This document shows positions 12,023-22,174 of a stretch of DNA of 64,000 nucleotides, piece by piece. The notes under the pieces are model-generated. The model was not told the DNA's origin, made no database searches, and was given only the letters and a program-made list of their open reading frames with translations. Position 1 is the first letter of the stretch, and each line of letters begins with the position of its first letter. This DNA comes from Dioszegia crocea (taxonomy: Eukaryota; Basidiomycota; Tremellomycetes; Tremellales; Bulleribasidiaceae): NCBI GenBank assembly GCA_001600615.1, contig BCKK01000004.1:124001-188000 (forward strand), given 5' to 3'. Position numbers and translations under genes: made by a program.

Positions 12023-13986
12023 CTACCCCACTCGTCCTTCTAACCTAGGCGCAAACTCATAATCCCCCACTGGCAGCCCGTACCTCACATCGCTAACTCC
12101 CCAATCGGGCCTGGCGAGAGGTGCGGATGTAGACCAAGTCGGACCGGCACCAACGCTCATCATCTGATGTTGGCCCAGACTGTTATCTGATCCTCGGCGT
12201 AGACTCGACATGGTCCCCATTCTCGACTCTGTGCCCATCCCACCGCTCAGCCCCATCGCCGACCCAGATCCAGACACCAATCCCGACCCTGACCCCACAG
12301 CAGACTGAAGGATGACTCCCGAATTGCCAAAAGACGGATAGGGCAGGTAGTTGGCTTCGATATCCGTCACGCTCGACGGGGACGAGATGGACTCTGCAGA
12401 CTCGCCGGGGGAAGAGGTATGCGAAGAGGCGGGTGAGAGGGCACGGGCGGAGATGTAGCTGTGGCCCTTCAGTCCAGTTTGGGGATGGTGCGGACGGCTG
12501 GAGGATGCCTCGGCCCCGCCATGGGTGGAAGAGGTGGGATGGGAATGGTCGAGTCGGGTAGTCTTGGCTGATTGGGAGACGAGCGGGGTGTCGGCAGCTC
12601 GTTTCTTGCCCTGAAGATTGGGTTGGCGGAAGGACGAAGGGGTGAGACCGTGGGATGAGGCATAGAGGGGTGTGAAGGTGAATACTGATGACGACGTCGC
12701 AGCTGCCTGTTGAGATTGGGCAGCGTTGGGCTGAGAGACCTGTCGAATGGCATTCGACTTCGCCAAGGACTCTTGATCCAACTCGCCATCGGCAAAAGTC
12801 GAATCGGTCCCATAAGAATACCTCGACGATCCCGAAACGGTACGTTTCCCTCCTCCTGGGGCATAATCACCCGCAGTGGAATTGACGAATGTGGAAGTGG
12901 TAGAGAGAGAAGAGATGGAAGGGATGTGAGGCATTTGTCGGGATTGGGCTGTAAAGCCTCGAGAGGCCGTAGGAAGAGGATTGTAAGTCTCTTCTTCCGA
13001 TTCGGAGTCGGGTTCGGATTCCGCGTCGATTTCGTATAACTCGGAAGATTGGCGTCGTTTTCGAGGGTTGGAAAGGGATGGAGTGGTAGTAGGGGCGCTT
13101 CTACCATTGGCAGGTAACTAATCCATCAGTGTATATCCTCGAAACAAGGCAAAAAATGGATGGATTGGATGGGTGAAAGGGAAAAAACTCACATCGTCAA
13201 TCCACCCAATTTCGACTTTAGGTCCTTCACCCAATAGATACCTCTTCACTCCTTCAACAGCTTCACCTTATCCCCTTACTCGTTCACCTCGGCCCTGGAG
13301 AAGCATCTCAATCATAGCTCGCATTACATCCCTATCGCCTCCGGAAAAACGAACCATCATATCGGTCCATCCGGACCGACGACGCCAATTGGTCATGTCT
13401 GAATCGACTTTGGCGCGGGTGATGCCGCAGTCGGCTGCGATGGACAGTTTCTCTTGTGGGGAGGGGTAGGGGAATGAGAGGTGGTCCAGGAACCAGTGGC
13501 GGAGGGGGAGGGAGCGCGGGTCGTGTGTTGTCGAGGCGTGCGTGGTGGGTGGAGGTGAGGGGGAACGGGAGGGTTGAGGACGGCGGGTAGAGGGGCGGCA
13601 GGAGCGTTTAGAAGTGCGGAGGTTGGGCTTGGGGGTGGGTTCGGGGGATCGGTCTGAGTGTGTCAGCTACAGTTCGTCGCGAATGTCCTGATCAACTTGC
13701 CTTCACGCAGAAATACACTGCGGAGATCTGCAGACAGCGCGTCGATCATCTCGTCACTGCCTAGCCTTAGATTGTGCATAGATGAGGCGACTACCTTGAC
13801 TCTCGATGCGACCGCCGTTGCAATTTGCGCTTCCGAGTCAAGGAGATGACCGGCCACCTGAGCATGCTCAATTCGGGTCGCGATCTGGACCCAAGCAGGT
13901 ATATGAGCAGACAGAGACTCGCTCGCAGTGAGCGCGGCGAAGACATCCTGCCCAACTTTCAGTATGTCGTGTCGAAGCGCGGACAT
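12023..13986 (-). CDS. HD1-class homeodomain mating-type protein (SXI1-like)
   Basis: Transcription factor of the basidiomycete homeodomain mating-type pair; HD1 proteins act as heterodimers with HD2 from a compatible mate. Exon 1 (13701-13986) gives a helical N-terminal domain (MSALRHDILKVGQDVFAALT). A 47-nt GC-AG intron (13654-13700) leads to exon 2 with the TALE-type homeodomain: HWFLDHLSFPYPSPQEKL, GITRAKVDSDMTNWRRRSGW. The extended loop with FPYP and the RRRSGW end mark HD1 rather than HD2. A 75-nt intron (13118-13192) precedes exon 3, which has an NLS-like NPRKRRQ, an acidic patch and a Ser/Pro-rich tail. The usual W-F before the conserved Asn is replaced by D-M. The frame contains TAA at 13268-13270; a 36-nt intron (13244-13279) would remove it. 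Length is about 600 residues if spliced. It may be intact or a recent pseudogene. Confidence 0.8.
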
Positions 13987-14120
13987 TGCTTGTATGTTTG
14001 TATGTATGTATTAGGATGAAGTTGGATCGATACGCATCACAATGGCGACAAGATGACAAGAGACGGGAACCAAGCCGCGAACAAAAAGGCTGAAAATCGC
14101 AACCTGAAACGCGGGTCAGT
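13987..14120. promoter_or_regulatory. Divergent promoter between HD1 and HD2
   Basis: 134 bp separate the two start codons, so one short region must drive both genes. It contains GTATGTTTGTATGTATGTA near the HD1 start. No clear TATA box is visible. If HD2 begins at the later ATG (14214), the region is 227 bp. Confidence 0.6.
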
Positions 14121-17100
14121 ATGTACTCCCTGTCTCTATCTGCCGAAACCGCCAACATTTTCATAGCTTCATCGCCCACGAGCAAACGTCTAAACATTCA
14201 TAACCGTCTCGCTATGCTTGAGATCCTGCGCACTATCAACCGCGACGCCAAACGGATCACGGAGATCTGCACCCCCTATCGTGAAGGCTCCTCTCCACGG
14301 ATTATACGATGTTCGGGCTCAGCAATACAATTCTCGCGATCAACGCCCACATCAGCCTTGACCCTCCTCATCGAAGCATTCAACACTCCGATGCAGGAGA
14401 AGCTCGGCAAGCTGTTCGATCATCAAATCGCGCTTTCCGAAAGTGACACTCGTGCAGGATGCGAGTCCGTCCTCGACCGCTTGGAGTCGGTCGAGCACCT
14501 CGGCGGTCTACGTGATGCGGAACTCGAGGCTCTTGTCAACCAGACGTTTCAACATCAGCACGCACAGAGGGTACAGCACATCAACAATACTCTACTCGGC
14601 CTGCTTGGAAGTCATGGGCCGCAAAGGCAGCCAGACCAGCCTTCCGGGGTTTTCAGCACGGTAAGTTAACTTGATCGATGTTACCAATTATATCTGACCT
14701 CTTTGTACGCCCTGACTCTCCTCCCCCTGCAATTGCCTCTTATCATCCCAGCTGACCCCTTCAGCGCGCCGTCTCCATCCTCGAATCCGCCTTCACGCGC
14801 AAATCCACCTTGAACAACGCCGAAACCCTCGCCATCTCCCAAATGACCAAAATCACTCCAGTTCAAGTAAGCCTTTCCCCTCTCCAATTCCAGTCCGAGC
14901 CACGCTGACAAATAGGTCCGTACATGGGTAAGCCTTCCTCTCCTGTTCCACATCTCCCACCTATCCACCCCTATCTTCTCCATTCCCATCCCCCCCTATC
15001 CCTCACTCCTGGCTGCCTCTTTTCGCCACTTCCCTCATCCCCTTCACTCATCCACTCACCCCCCTATCCACAACAATAAGCTCTTTGCAGATTTTTCAAA
15101 GTTCAGGGCGGGAAGAAGGGGATACACACAACTTGTGTGTTTCAGGACACTTACTTTTGAAACACCGCCCTTATTGTCCCCGGAATTACCTAAAGGAGTA
15201 ATAGTGGCACTTTTTGACTCCGGCCCCCACTTTCCCCCACCCCCTTCTGCTTTCTTTCCTCTTCTTCTTGCCCTACCGTGACCTCTTTGCCTACTCAGTC
15301 AAACTCAGCTAATGGCCAGTTCCAAAATCGTCGTAATCGTCAACGTAACGGACGCCCCTCATCCCGCCCTAGTAAACCCAAAGATGATTCCCCCGACTCT
15401 GACCCCGACCCCCGACCCATCTCTTCCCTCCCCCGCCGTAAGGCCCAACCAGCATACGATGACACATTCGGTACCACCCCCGTAGCCAACGGTCAAGGTC
15501 GTCGAGTCAAAGCAATGCCTAAACGTGCATTCCCTCCTTCACACCCACACCAAGCCAGTCTATCTACCTTATCTGCTTTAGCTTCATCCGCTCTGGCCAC
15601 TCAGTCCCAACCCCCTCTCGGTCTCACACCCAACTACAGTCGGGACAGAACCGGACCATCGCCTGCACCCAGTATGGCCCGTTCCCTCTCTGCTCATTCT
15701 TCCGCTAGCGAAGTATCCTCCGTCGACCCCTCTGGCGGATTCAGCTCGTTGCTCATCAATCCCCACGATGCCCCCACCCAAGTCACCCTCCCTACGTTCC
15801 CATCGTTCAATGGCGATATGTCATCCTTGGCCGTCGGTGGAGAGTATACGATGGAGCAGTATACCGCCGGAGGCGAAGAAGGACCAGGCTGGGGTCTCAA
15901 TTTCGCCCCTCCCCAAATGGCAATCTTTGACTCGCTCAATGGGTTGGATTTCGACTTTGATCTATTGAACTATGATCTGGGTTTGGCGGGAATGGGTATG
16001 GGCGATGGGGTCGGGGGATTATCAGCATTGGATAATCTCACCCTTGTTGCTACTCCAAACTTCACCGAATCGGGTTCGACGTCAGGATCACCTACTCGTC
16101 TCCCTCCGTCTGTCGGTCCTGCCCAATCATCCTCTTCTTTAGGGGCGGGTGGAGAGATCTCATCAGCCGATTGGGCATGGGCAGGGTCTATAGCTGAGCA
16201 AATGGCGGCGTTATTCGAAGGTGAGGGTAAGAATTGGATGGCGGAGATGGAAGATGCTGTTGCGGCTTCTGCTTCTGCTTCTGCGGCTGTAGGAGTGGAG
16301 AGTGAAGAGAAGGAACCGGTAGTCTTGGAGGTCATTGATGTACTGGATGAAGAAGCAGAAAAGGAGAAGGAAGAAGATTCCCCATCTCAATCGGAATCCG
16401 GTTCGGGTACAGGATCAGGTTCTCGATCCGAATCTCGATCAGTCACACCTCCTCCTCTCAATCCTATCTTCTTGACTACAACTACGGAAGCTACACCCAC
16501 TCGACCCCTCTCTACTTCAGCTCAGACATTCACCCCGTCTCATCCTGCACCAATCCCACAATCCGCACCTCAAGGCCAGGGGATGGACTTCGGCAGTCTA
16601 TCAATCCCAATTCCCTACCATCCCCAGAACAACCACAAATATCACACACACCATCAACCCACCCACCACCACCAGCCCACCCACCCTTACTCCCTATCCT
16701 CACAACCCCACCCACACGCTAATCCCAATCCGGGTCCATACGACTCCCTCGGTGATCCCTTCTACACATACACGTCCGATCCTCACTCTCGGAATACTTC
16801 ATATGGCTCTTCCGTATCGTCTGGATCTAGCGTACGGATCATAACGCCGCCTTCTGGTGAGTATACGTATTTCCAGGGTGCCCCCCAGGGGTTTCAGGGT
16901 CAGCAAGGTCAGCAAGGTCAGCAAGGTGGAGAGTATCGGTATGCCCCGACAGGGATGGGGATGGGGATGGGGATGGGGATGGGGATGGGGATGGGGATGG
17001 GGCATCAGATGAATGACGGACAGGGGCAAAATATGGGGGCGGAAGGGAAATCTTCTCAGGGAGAGTATACTCAACACCCTCACCCACACCCACACGCCCA

Positions 17101-17764
17101 ATCTCACACTCGCCAGCCTTCCTTCACGTCAATCCCTCCCCATGCTTCGGTACCGGGTCAGATGGGTCAGGCGTATCCCTATCCGGGGTACGACGCTATG
17201 CCTTTCTACGCTTTCGACCCTTATGCCCAACCTCAGCAATACATCCCCCATTCTGGTCCTCCTCCAAATTTCCACACTCAGCAGCAGCACCCCTACCATC
17301 ATCACCCCCAACAACAGCCGCAAAGCCAAGAGGCGATTGCCCCTCCGCCCCATATTTACTCCCACACCAATCCATCGGCATCGTACTCGGGCTCAGGGCC
17401 CGTAGAAGGGGCTTACATCCTCCATCCGCCAAATGCGAGTCTGTTCTACCCCCCTCTTCCTCTCTCCCACCCTCACTCTCACCCTATCTCACATGCCAAC
17501 GCCAAGGTCAACCCCTCGGTCCCAAGTTCGGCCCCCATCTCAGTTGGCGATACGCGCGTACCCACTCCGGCGGCTGTCCTGGAGAAAGCACCAGTGGCGG
17601 TATCGGGCGACAAGGCTACGGGCGGGGATAAAGAGGCTGAGATTGAGCCGGAGATGGTGGCAGAGACCGAGGAGGAGAAGGCGAAAGCGGCTCAAAGGGC
17701 TGAAGAGGAGGAACGGTGGACTAAAGGTGTTTTGGCTTTTGATTCGCCTTGCTCTGTGGAGTAG
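14121..17764 (+). CDS. HD2-class homeodomain mating-type protein (SXI2-like)
   Basis: Partner class of the HD1 gene, divergently transcribed. Exon 1 (14121-14660) encodes an N-terminal dimerisation-type region (MLEILRTINRDAKRITEI). Exon 2 (14765-14866) carries helices 1-2 of a canonical homeodomain (RAVSILESAFTRKSTLNNAE). Exon 3 (14916-14927) is 12 nt and encodes VRTW. Exon 4 (15320-17764) begins FQNRRNRQR, completing the WFQNRR recognition helix expected of HD2. The frame is consistent across all four. The predicted protein is about 1,030 aa. The 800-residue C-terminal part is Ser/Pro/His/Gln-rich, with an acidic hydrophobic patch (LDFDFDLLNYDLGLAG) that could be an activation domain, and a Met-Gly repeat. 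An ATG at 15278 inside intron 3 is open into exon 4 but would start within the homeodomain. Start choice between 14121 and 14214 is open. Confidence 0.85.
15124..15140. repeat. Perfect 8-bp inverted repeat in HD2 intron 3
   Basis: ACACACAA-C-TTGTGTGT forms a hairpin-capable palindrome in the 392-nt intron, with GGGCGGG and CCGCCC arms on either side (about 15107 and 15165). Meaning unknown. Confidence 0.5.
16952..17003 (+). repeat. In-frame hexanucleotide microsatellite (GGGATG)n in HD2
   Basis: About eight GGGATG units encode alternating Met-Gly. The period is a multiple of three, so length changes would not shift the frame. A shorter in-frame array (CAGCAAGGT-type, QQG) lies just upstream around 16898-16925. 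Confidence 0.9.
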
Positions 17765-18234
17765 GCTGAGTTGGTGGTGGAACGGGATGACATCAGGATA
17801 TGGATGTGAGGGCGGGCGAGTGGGAAGTAAATTTGAGGCCAGATCTGGCGTGTGGACTTTGGACTTTAGATGATTGGGGGATGGTGCTGCAGCGGTTGTG
17901 TTGCAGATTGAAGAGGAGGTGTATAGATCAGGTCAGCGATAAAATTTAGTCAGCGGTTCCATGTCTCAGTATTGGCTCAAGTTAGATATGGTAGTCCCGT
18001 TCCAACTCAAGGCTCATGTATTGGTCTTACATCTAGTACTGCGTCAGTACGTCGGCACATTTTGCCCCTTGGCGACATGTCCATTCCACACTCATACGTG
18101 TCAAGACGAATAAAAGGTGCTTTAGGTCATTTACTAAATGACTGCAGAATGAAGAAGCTAGTGTGCATAGTGCGTGTGGCTAGCTAGCTAGCTAGACAAT
18201 ATGACCCTGAAAGCCCGGCGGAGGAGGCGGAACA
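17765..18234. other. Intergenic between HD2 and gene B
   Basis: 3' flank of HD2 and of gene B, whose genes converge. A (TAGC)n microsatellite lies at about 18177-18194. No gene seen. Confidence 0.6.
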
Positions 18235-18959
18235 TTACCACGGTTTATTCAAAGTCGCGGGATAACCATCAGCATCTCGATAATTCCGGAGATGGAGATG
18301 GTACCACCTCGTTCTCTCTCGAGGCAGACTGGTGGGTGTCTTGCAGAAGACATTGAATGCCGACACAACGTGTCCATTGATCACAGCCGTCTGCATTCTC
18401 GTTGGGTCAAAGGGGTCAGGTTCAAGAGCCCGTGTCCAAATACTGAATATGGTCAGTCGAAGGCTAGCTCACACCATGGCCCAACGGATAGCAAGTCACA
18501 CTGACTTGTAAGTATAGGCCCGTCTCTCATCTTCATCATCAGATACCCAATCCGAACACACGCTGACAAAATCTTGCAAGATCTCAAGGGCGTCAGTATC
18601 GATCGATCCAATGGCCGGCACTGGCAGGTCTGATTGCTGGTAATTCCAAAGCGTGTGTCCATTCTCGTAGATGCTCTTGACTGCTTGTGTGATCCAAGTC
18701 CTGTGAGTCAGGATAAGCGGCTATTTTCCTTTCTTTGCTCATGAGGGGAGGTCAATACAGCGCGATAGGTAGATTCGAAAATCTGTCATGTATGTAACGG
18801 GATATATTCGGGGATCAGGATTCTTACTCACACCGTATCACCTTGGCCATACGCAATGATCTGACTGTTCAGTCTCTCAGCCGGTGCTTGCCAAGCTGAG
18901 TCTTCGGTTGATGGTGGAGCTGATTCGTCAGAGTCAAATTCAGATCCACAGGGGTCCAT
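18235..18959 (-). CDS. Unknown protein B, tandem paralogue of gene A
   Basis: Three exons with two introns. Exon 1 (from ATG 18959) ends RLNSQIIAYGQGDT. Exon 2 encodes TWITQAVKSIYENGHTLWNY and DFVSVCSDWVSDDEDERRAY. Exon 3 encodes the conserved FNVFCKTPTSLPRERTRWYH and ends NKPW at TAA 18235-18237. Gene A has introns at the same places and phases and matching blocks (IIAYG, NGxTLW, FNVFCxTPxxLP, TRWxHL), so the two are duplicates. No signal peptide, membrane segment or known domain is visible. Length is about 180 aa. The donor of intron 2 (GTCAGT) is weaker than usual. Function unknown; placement beside the mating-type pair is the only context. Confidence 0.65.
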
Positions 18960-19399
18960 GACGAGTGATCAAGAGGGTAAGAAGTAAGTGTAGAAAGTAT
19001 GAAGTCAGAAACGTCAACGAAGGACATGGGAGTTCTCACCTCTTACATACATTCACTCGAGGCTCCGGATGCCTGACTACGCCCCAAAAGCACGCCATGG
19101 GCCGACCTGCAGACAGTTCAAAGGATCATCAGTAACACGGGCGTATGACGCCAGGCTCACCCGTGTCGTATCCTCTGTGAAAGTAAGTGCAAGTCAGCGA
19201 GGTTCTAGAATGGACTGAGAGCTGGAAGATACGCAGACCCGTAAGCTGATCTCCTCTAGCCTTTCCTCATATCGGACAAGTCAGCTGTAAGTAGACGTGA
19301 AATGTGAGGGTGTACGTAGCTGCATATTATGAGTATACAGCTGGAGGCTGTAGCTAGCCTAGTTCGATGTCCCGACTGCTGTTTAAAGATACAGTATAG
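18960..19399. other. Intergenic between genes B and A
   Basis: Upstream region of B and downstream region of A. No ORF with splice support. Confidence 0.5.
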
Positions 19400-20026
19400 T
19401 CAGCGGGAGACTTGAGGATATCCATCAACATCATCAATTGTCCCAGTGTCAAGATGATGCCACCTCGTCTTGGCGTTTGGAAGAGTGTCGGGTGTCGGAC
19501 AGAACACATTGAGCGCGTGGAAAGAGCCGAGAGGTGTATCGATCGAGTGTATAGACCTGCCGTGAGGCAAAGCAATGTCGCCAGCTTGCCAAACCCTGAT
19601 ATACGAGTCAGCGAACTACCCCAAAGCGGGAACTTGTACTCACTGTCTGGTGTATGACCGTTTTTCCGCTTCGGATATCCACGCAGAACCCTCATCGATA
19701 AATTTGCGAATGAGCTTGTTGGTTTCGCGTTGTCGCTCTGTCGTAGGCATGTCAGCGAGATCAGTAGGGGGGTTCAGATCCCATAGCGTGCCACCGTTAT
19801 CGTAAGCAAATCTAGCAGCTAGCACGACCGAATCGCTAAGGTAGGCCATCAGCAAGGCTTAGTGCAAAGGAGTAGAAGTTCGGGATTGGGATATAACTCA
19901 CACCATCTCCTGAGATCCATATGCGATGATCTGGCTGTATGGCCGAGCACCGGAGCAGGAAGAGATGGATGTGAGTGTGGGATCTTGGGACATGGTGGAT
20001 GGTGGAGCTTCAGGCTGGTTGGACAT
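19400..20026 (-). CDS. Unknown protein A, tandem paralogue of gene B
   Basis: Three exons. Exon 1 starts MSNQPEAPPSTMSQDP and ends YSQIIAYGSQEMV. Exon 2 (acceptor CTACCTTAG) encodes VVLAARFAYDNGGTLWDL and RKFIDEGSAWISEAEKRSY. Exon 3 (acceptor TATATCAG) encodes VWQAGDIALPHGRS and FHALNVFCPTPDTLPNAKTR, stopping at TGA 19400-19402. Frame continuity across both introns, and agreement with B at the same intron positions, make the model convincing. About 165 aa, no recognised family. It is probably soluble, since no hydrophobic segments are seen. Confidence 0.68.
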
Positions 20027-20199
20027 GGTAGGTTGATTGAGTGAGGAAAGGATAAGATGAGCGATGAAGATGGAAGTTGGGGATTTCAGCCCTGTTATGA
20101 ACTCCGCCCTGATGCACAATCCTAAAAGTCCGCCTGTATCGCCGACATCATGAAAGGTGTTATCTTGCCGAGCGGTTTGAAACGTCAAGACTCACCCTC

Positions 20200-20440
20200 T
20201 GACATCATTCTGGGATGTTTCGTCAGAGTCGATCCTTTGTGGTGACAACACACGGTGGATGTGTTTGGTTGATTCTCCGAGGTGTTCTGGAAAGCACCAT
20301 AGTCGTAGAGCGTCGAGGTCGACATCAGCCCCAGCGCATCTTCTCGCCTGTCGTCCAGCTTCCAGTATGTAGACCGTACTTTGCGCCGTCGATGACTTGT
20401 TCGGCATCCTGTGTCCATCGATGATTCGACCTCGGGTGTC
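20200..20440 (-). pseudogene. Decayed third copy of the A/B family
   Basis: Two reading frames carry weak matches in the right order: QVIDGAKYGLHTGSW, corresponding to the exon-2 block before NGxTLW, and ADVDLDALRLWCF, corresponding to IDTDALEILQDF of B. They are in different frames and no third exon was found. Likely a truncated paralogue upstream of A. Confidence 0.35.
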
Positions 20441-20618
20441 TGTACGGTAGTCAGAGTACATGAAGAGCAGACAGTCAGTTTCGGCAGGAGCTTTCAGCTA
20501 AGCACGATCCAGAACCCCGACTTTAGCACCAACACTCATGCATTCCAAACCGTCACAGGTCTGTTTCTACAGAGCTTAGCTCCCCACCATCCGCCAAGAT
20601 CTACACTGAGCGAAAGAT

Positions 20619-21574
20619 CTATTCCTCCTCCTCGGCCTCATCCTGGTCAACCTTGAAGTATCGGAGGGAGTAGGTGTCTTTGGAAGTGGCAACGACACTA
20701 TTGGGTCAGCTTGGATTCTTAACCTGACCAGCTTGTCCTGCTTCCCAGGGGGGGTGTGTGAAAGGAAGGGGTAAGCTTACCGGAGGAAGTTCTCGAACGA
20801 GTTCTTCTTGAGGTGCTTCTTTGTCAAGTACTGAATAGTCAGCAACCTCTTTAACTTTGCCTATAGCGGAACCGATGACTCCGAAAGGAGGTTGAGCTGC
20901 GGGCAGCTGCTTGGCGTGGAGAGGGCTCACCTTCAAGTATCGCTTGGAGAAGGGGATCAGGGAGGTAAGGACGAGCTTGTTGCCTGTGGTGTCAGTTTGG
21001 GCAAATTTGAAGATTCGCATAGTCCGAGCGTCTGGTCCTCCTCTTGCGCAATGCAGCGTATACCAATTCCCCGCCTTGCGACATCCAGTCACTATCGTCC
21101 GTGCAATGCGAGGAGTATCCATCGCCATCTCCCATCCCATATCCTTTATATCCTTTGCCCGATACACATCCCTCATCTCCAAATGCCTCCAACCAACTCT
21201 TCGCACCATCCCCCGCACCACACCCATCCCTGACGCAAACCAACAACTCACCCTCTCGGCTAACGATAACATTGTCGCCCAACTGTCCAGCCTTGCCCTC
21301 AACCTTGATCCTGTCCTGCAAGAACTTCTCGAACGCAGCGGGGTCAAATACGCTGTCGGCAGCCGGCACACTGTAGTCAATGTAGAACTTGTGCAGCGGC
21401 TTGGCGGCGGTGGGCTTGGAAGCGGCGGGGGTGTTGGCTTTGGGCTATGAGGTCAGTATATCAGTTTTGAGGCGAATCATAAGTCCGAGGTCTAGAGAGG
21501 GCGTATTTGCATAGGACGAAGGCCCCAATGCTATAGGATCATATGAACGGGAAGAGGGGTAGATCACGCACCAT
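20619..21574 (-). CDS. RPL22: 60S ribosomal protein eL22
   Basis: Large-subunit ribosomal protein. Exon 1 is the ATG alone (21572-21574), followed by a 127-nt intron. Exon 2 (21252-21444) encodes KPLHKFYIDYSVPAADS and FLQDRIKVEGKAGQLGDNVI. After a 258-nt intron (20994-21251) come NKLVLTSLIPFSKRYLK, an intron, YLTKKHLKKNSFENFLR, another intron, and VVATSKDTYSLRYFKV ending in an acidic tail (DQDEAEEE) at TAG 20619-20621. All blocks match eL22 in order and the total, about 125 aa, is the normal length. RPL22 lies inside the MAT locus of Cryptococcus neoformans, so its place about 3 kb beyond HD2 supports the identity of this region. Confidence 0.95.
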
Positions 21575-21756
21575 TGTGTCTACAGGTATAGTCTGCAAAA
21601 CGGTGCTTTTAAGGGAGTGGATAGGGTGGATAGATGAATTGGCTGATGCTCGAAATTTTGGCTCAGAGGCGGCGACGGGATCAAAATTGCACGCACGGAT
21701 AAGGGCGGAGTTTGGCGGTGTTTCGTGAAACGCGGTATGTGGCGCGCCGTTTCGAG

Positions 21757-21853
21757 TGGCAAATTCGCCACCCGCCACTTGCTGTAAGGGGTTGATGCGT
21801 GACACAAGACGTTTCGACCACTTTGCCCCTTCTTACACTGGGACAGTCCATTC
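21757..21853. repeat. Dispersed repeat, copy 1
   Basis: Shares TTCGCCACCCGCC, TGATnCGTGnCACAAnnCGTTT and GACCACTT in the same order with 25051-25167, then CCCTTCTT and CAGTCCATT. Copy 2 has about 30 extra bases before CCCTTCTT. Confidence 0.65.
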
Positions 21854-22040
21854 ATTCTCGACCGTAAGGGGTCTCTTTATGTCTGCACAGCTTTCTGGAG
21901 CACATCATACGAAGCTCAAACCCGACGGCTCGCGTTTTACTAGCTAGACAGGCCAAAGCGTGAATGGAGCTCAGGAGGTTGTATGCTTCAGCAGCGTTCT
22001 GGCCTTGAAATCGAGGTGGCTGATACTGAGCTAGCTATCT

Positions 22041-22050
22041 ATATAAATAG
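22041..22050 (+). promoter_or_regulatory. TATA-box-like element
   Basis: ATATAAATAG lies about 125-135 bp before the ATG of the unknown gene at 22175; a C/T-rich leader lies in between. Confidence 0.5.
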
Positions 22051-22174
22051 CCTCCTATCGCCGCTTCATATCTTCCTCACTGACTTCACATCCCCTTACA
22101 CAGCGTCACTCTGATCAGACCGCGTATCACAAATTCCCCTACTCCACTCTTTATCTTTCTACATCGTCAACAGT

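Noticed and set aside
12469..13107. 212-codon ORF overlapping HD1 exon 3 in another frame
   Set aside because: The HD1 frame joins in phase to the homeodomain exon and has an NLS and acidic patch; the overlapping frame is Pro-rich shadow translation.
15278..15319. Separate gene starting at the ATG 15278
   Set aside because: The following bases complete the homeodomain begun in exons 2-3, so this is intron sequence before exon 4.
12023..20440. Mating pheromone gene near the HD pair
   Set aside because: No short ORF ending in a CAAX motif was noticed, and no STE3-like receptor is in the window, so only the HD part of a mating-type system is supported.
20994..21251. snoRNA in RPL22 intron 2
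   Set aside because: An AGATGAGG and a CTGAC are present but spacing and terminal stem do not form a C/D box RNA; the CTGAC is the branch site.
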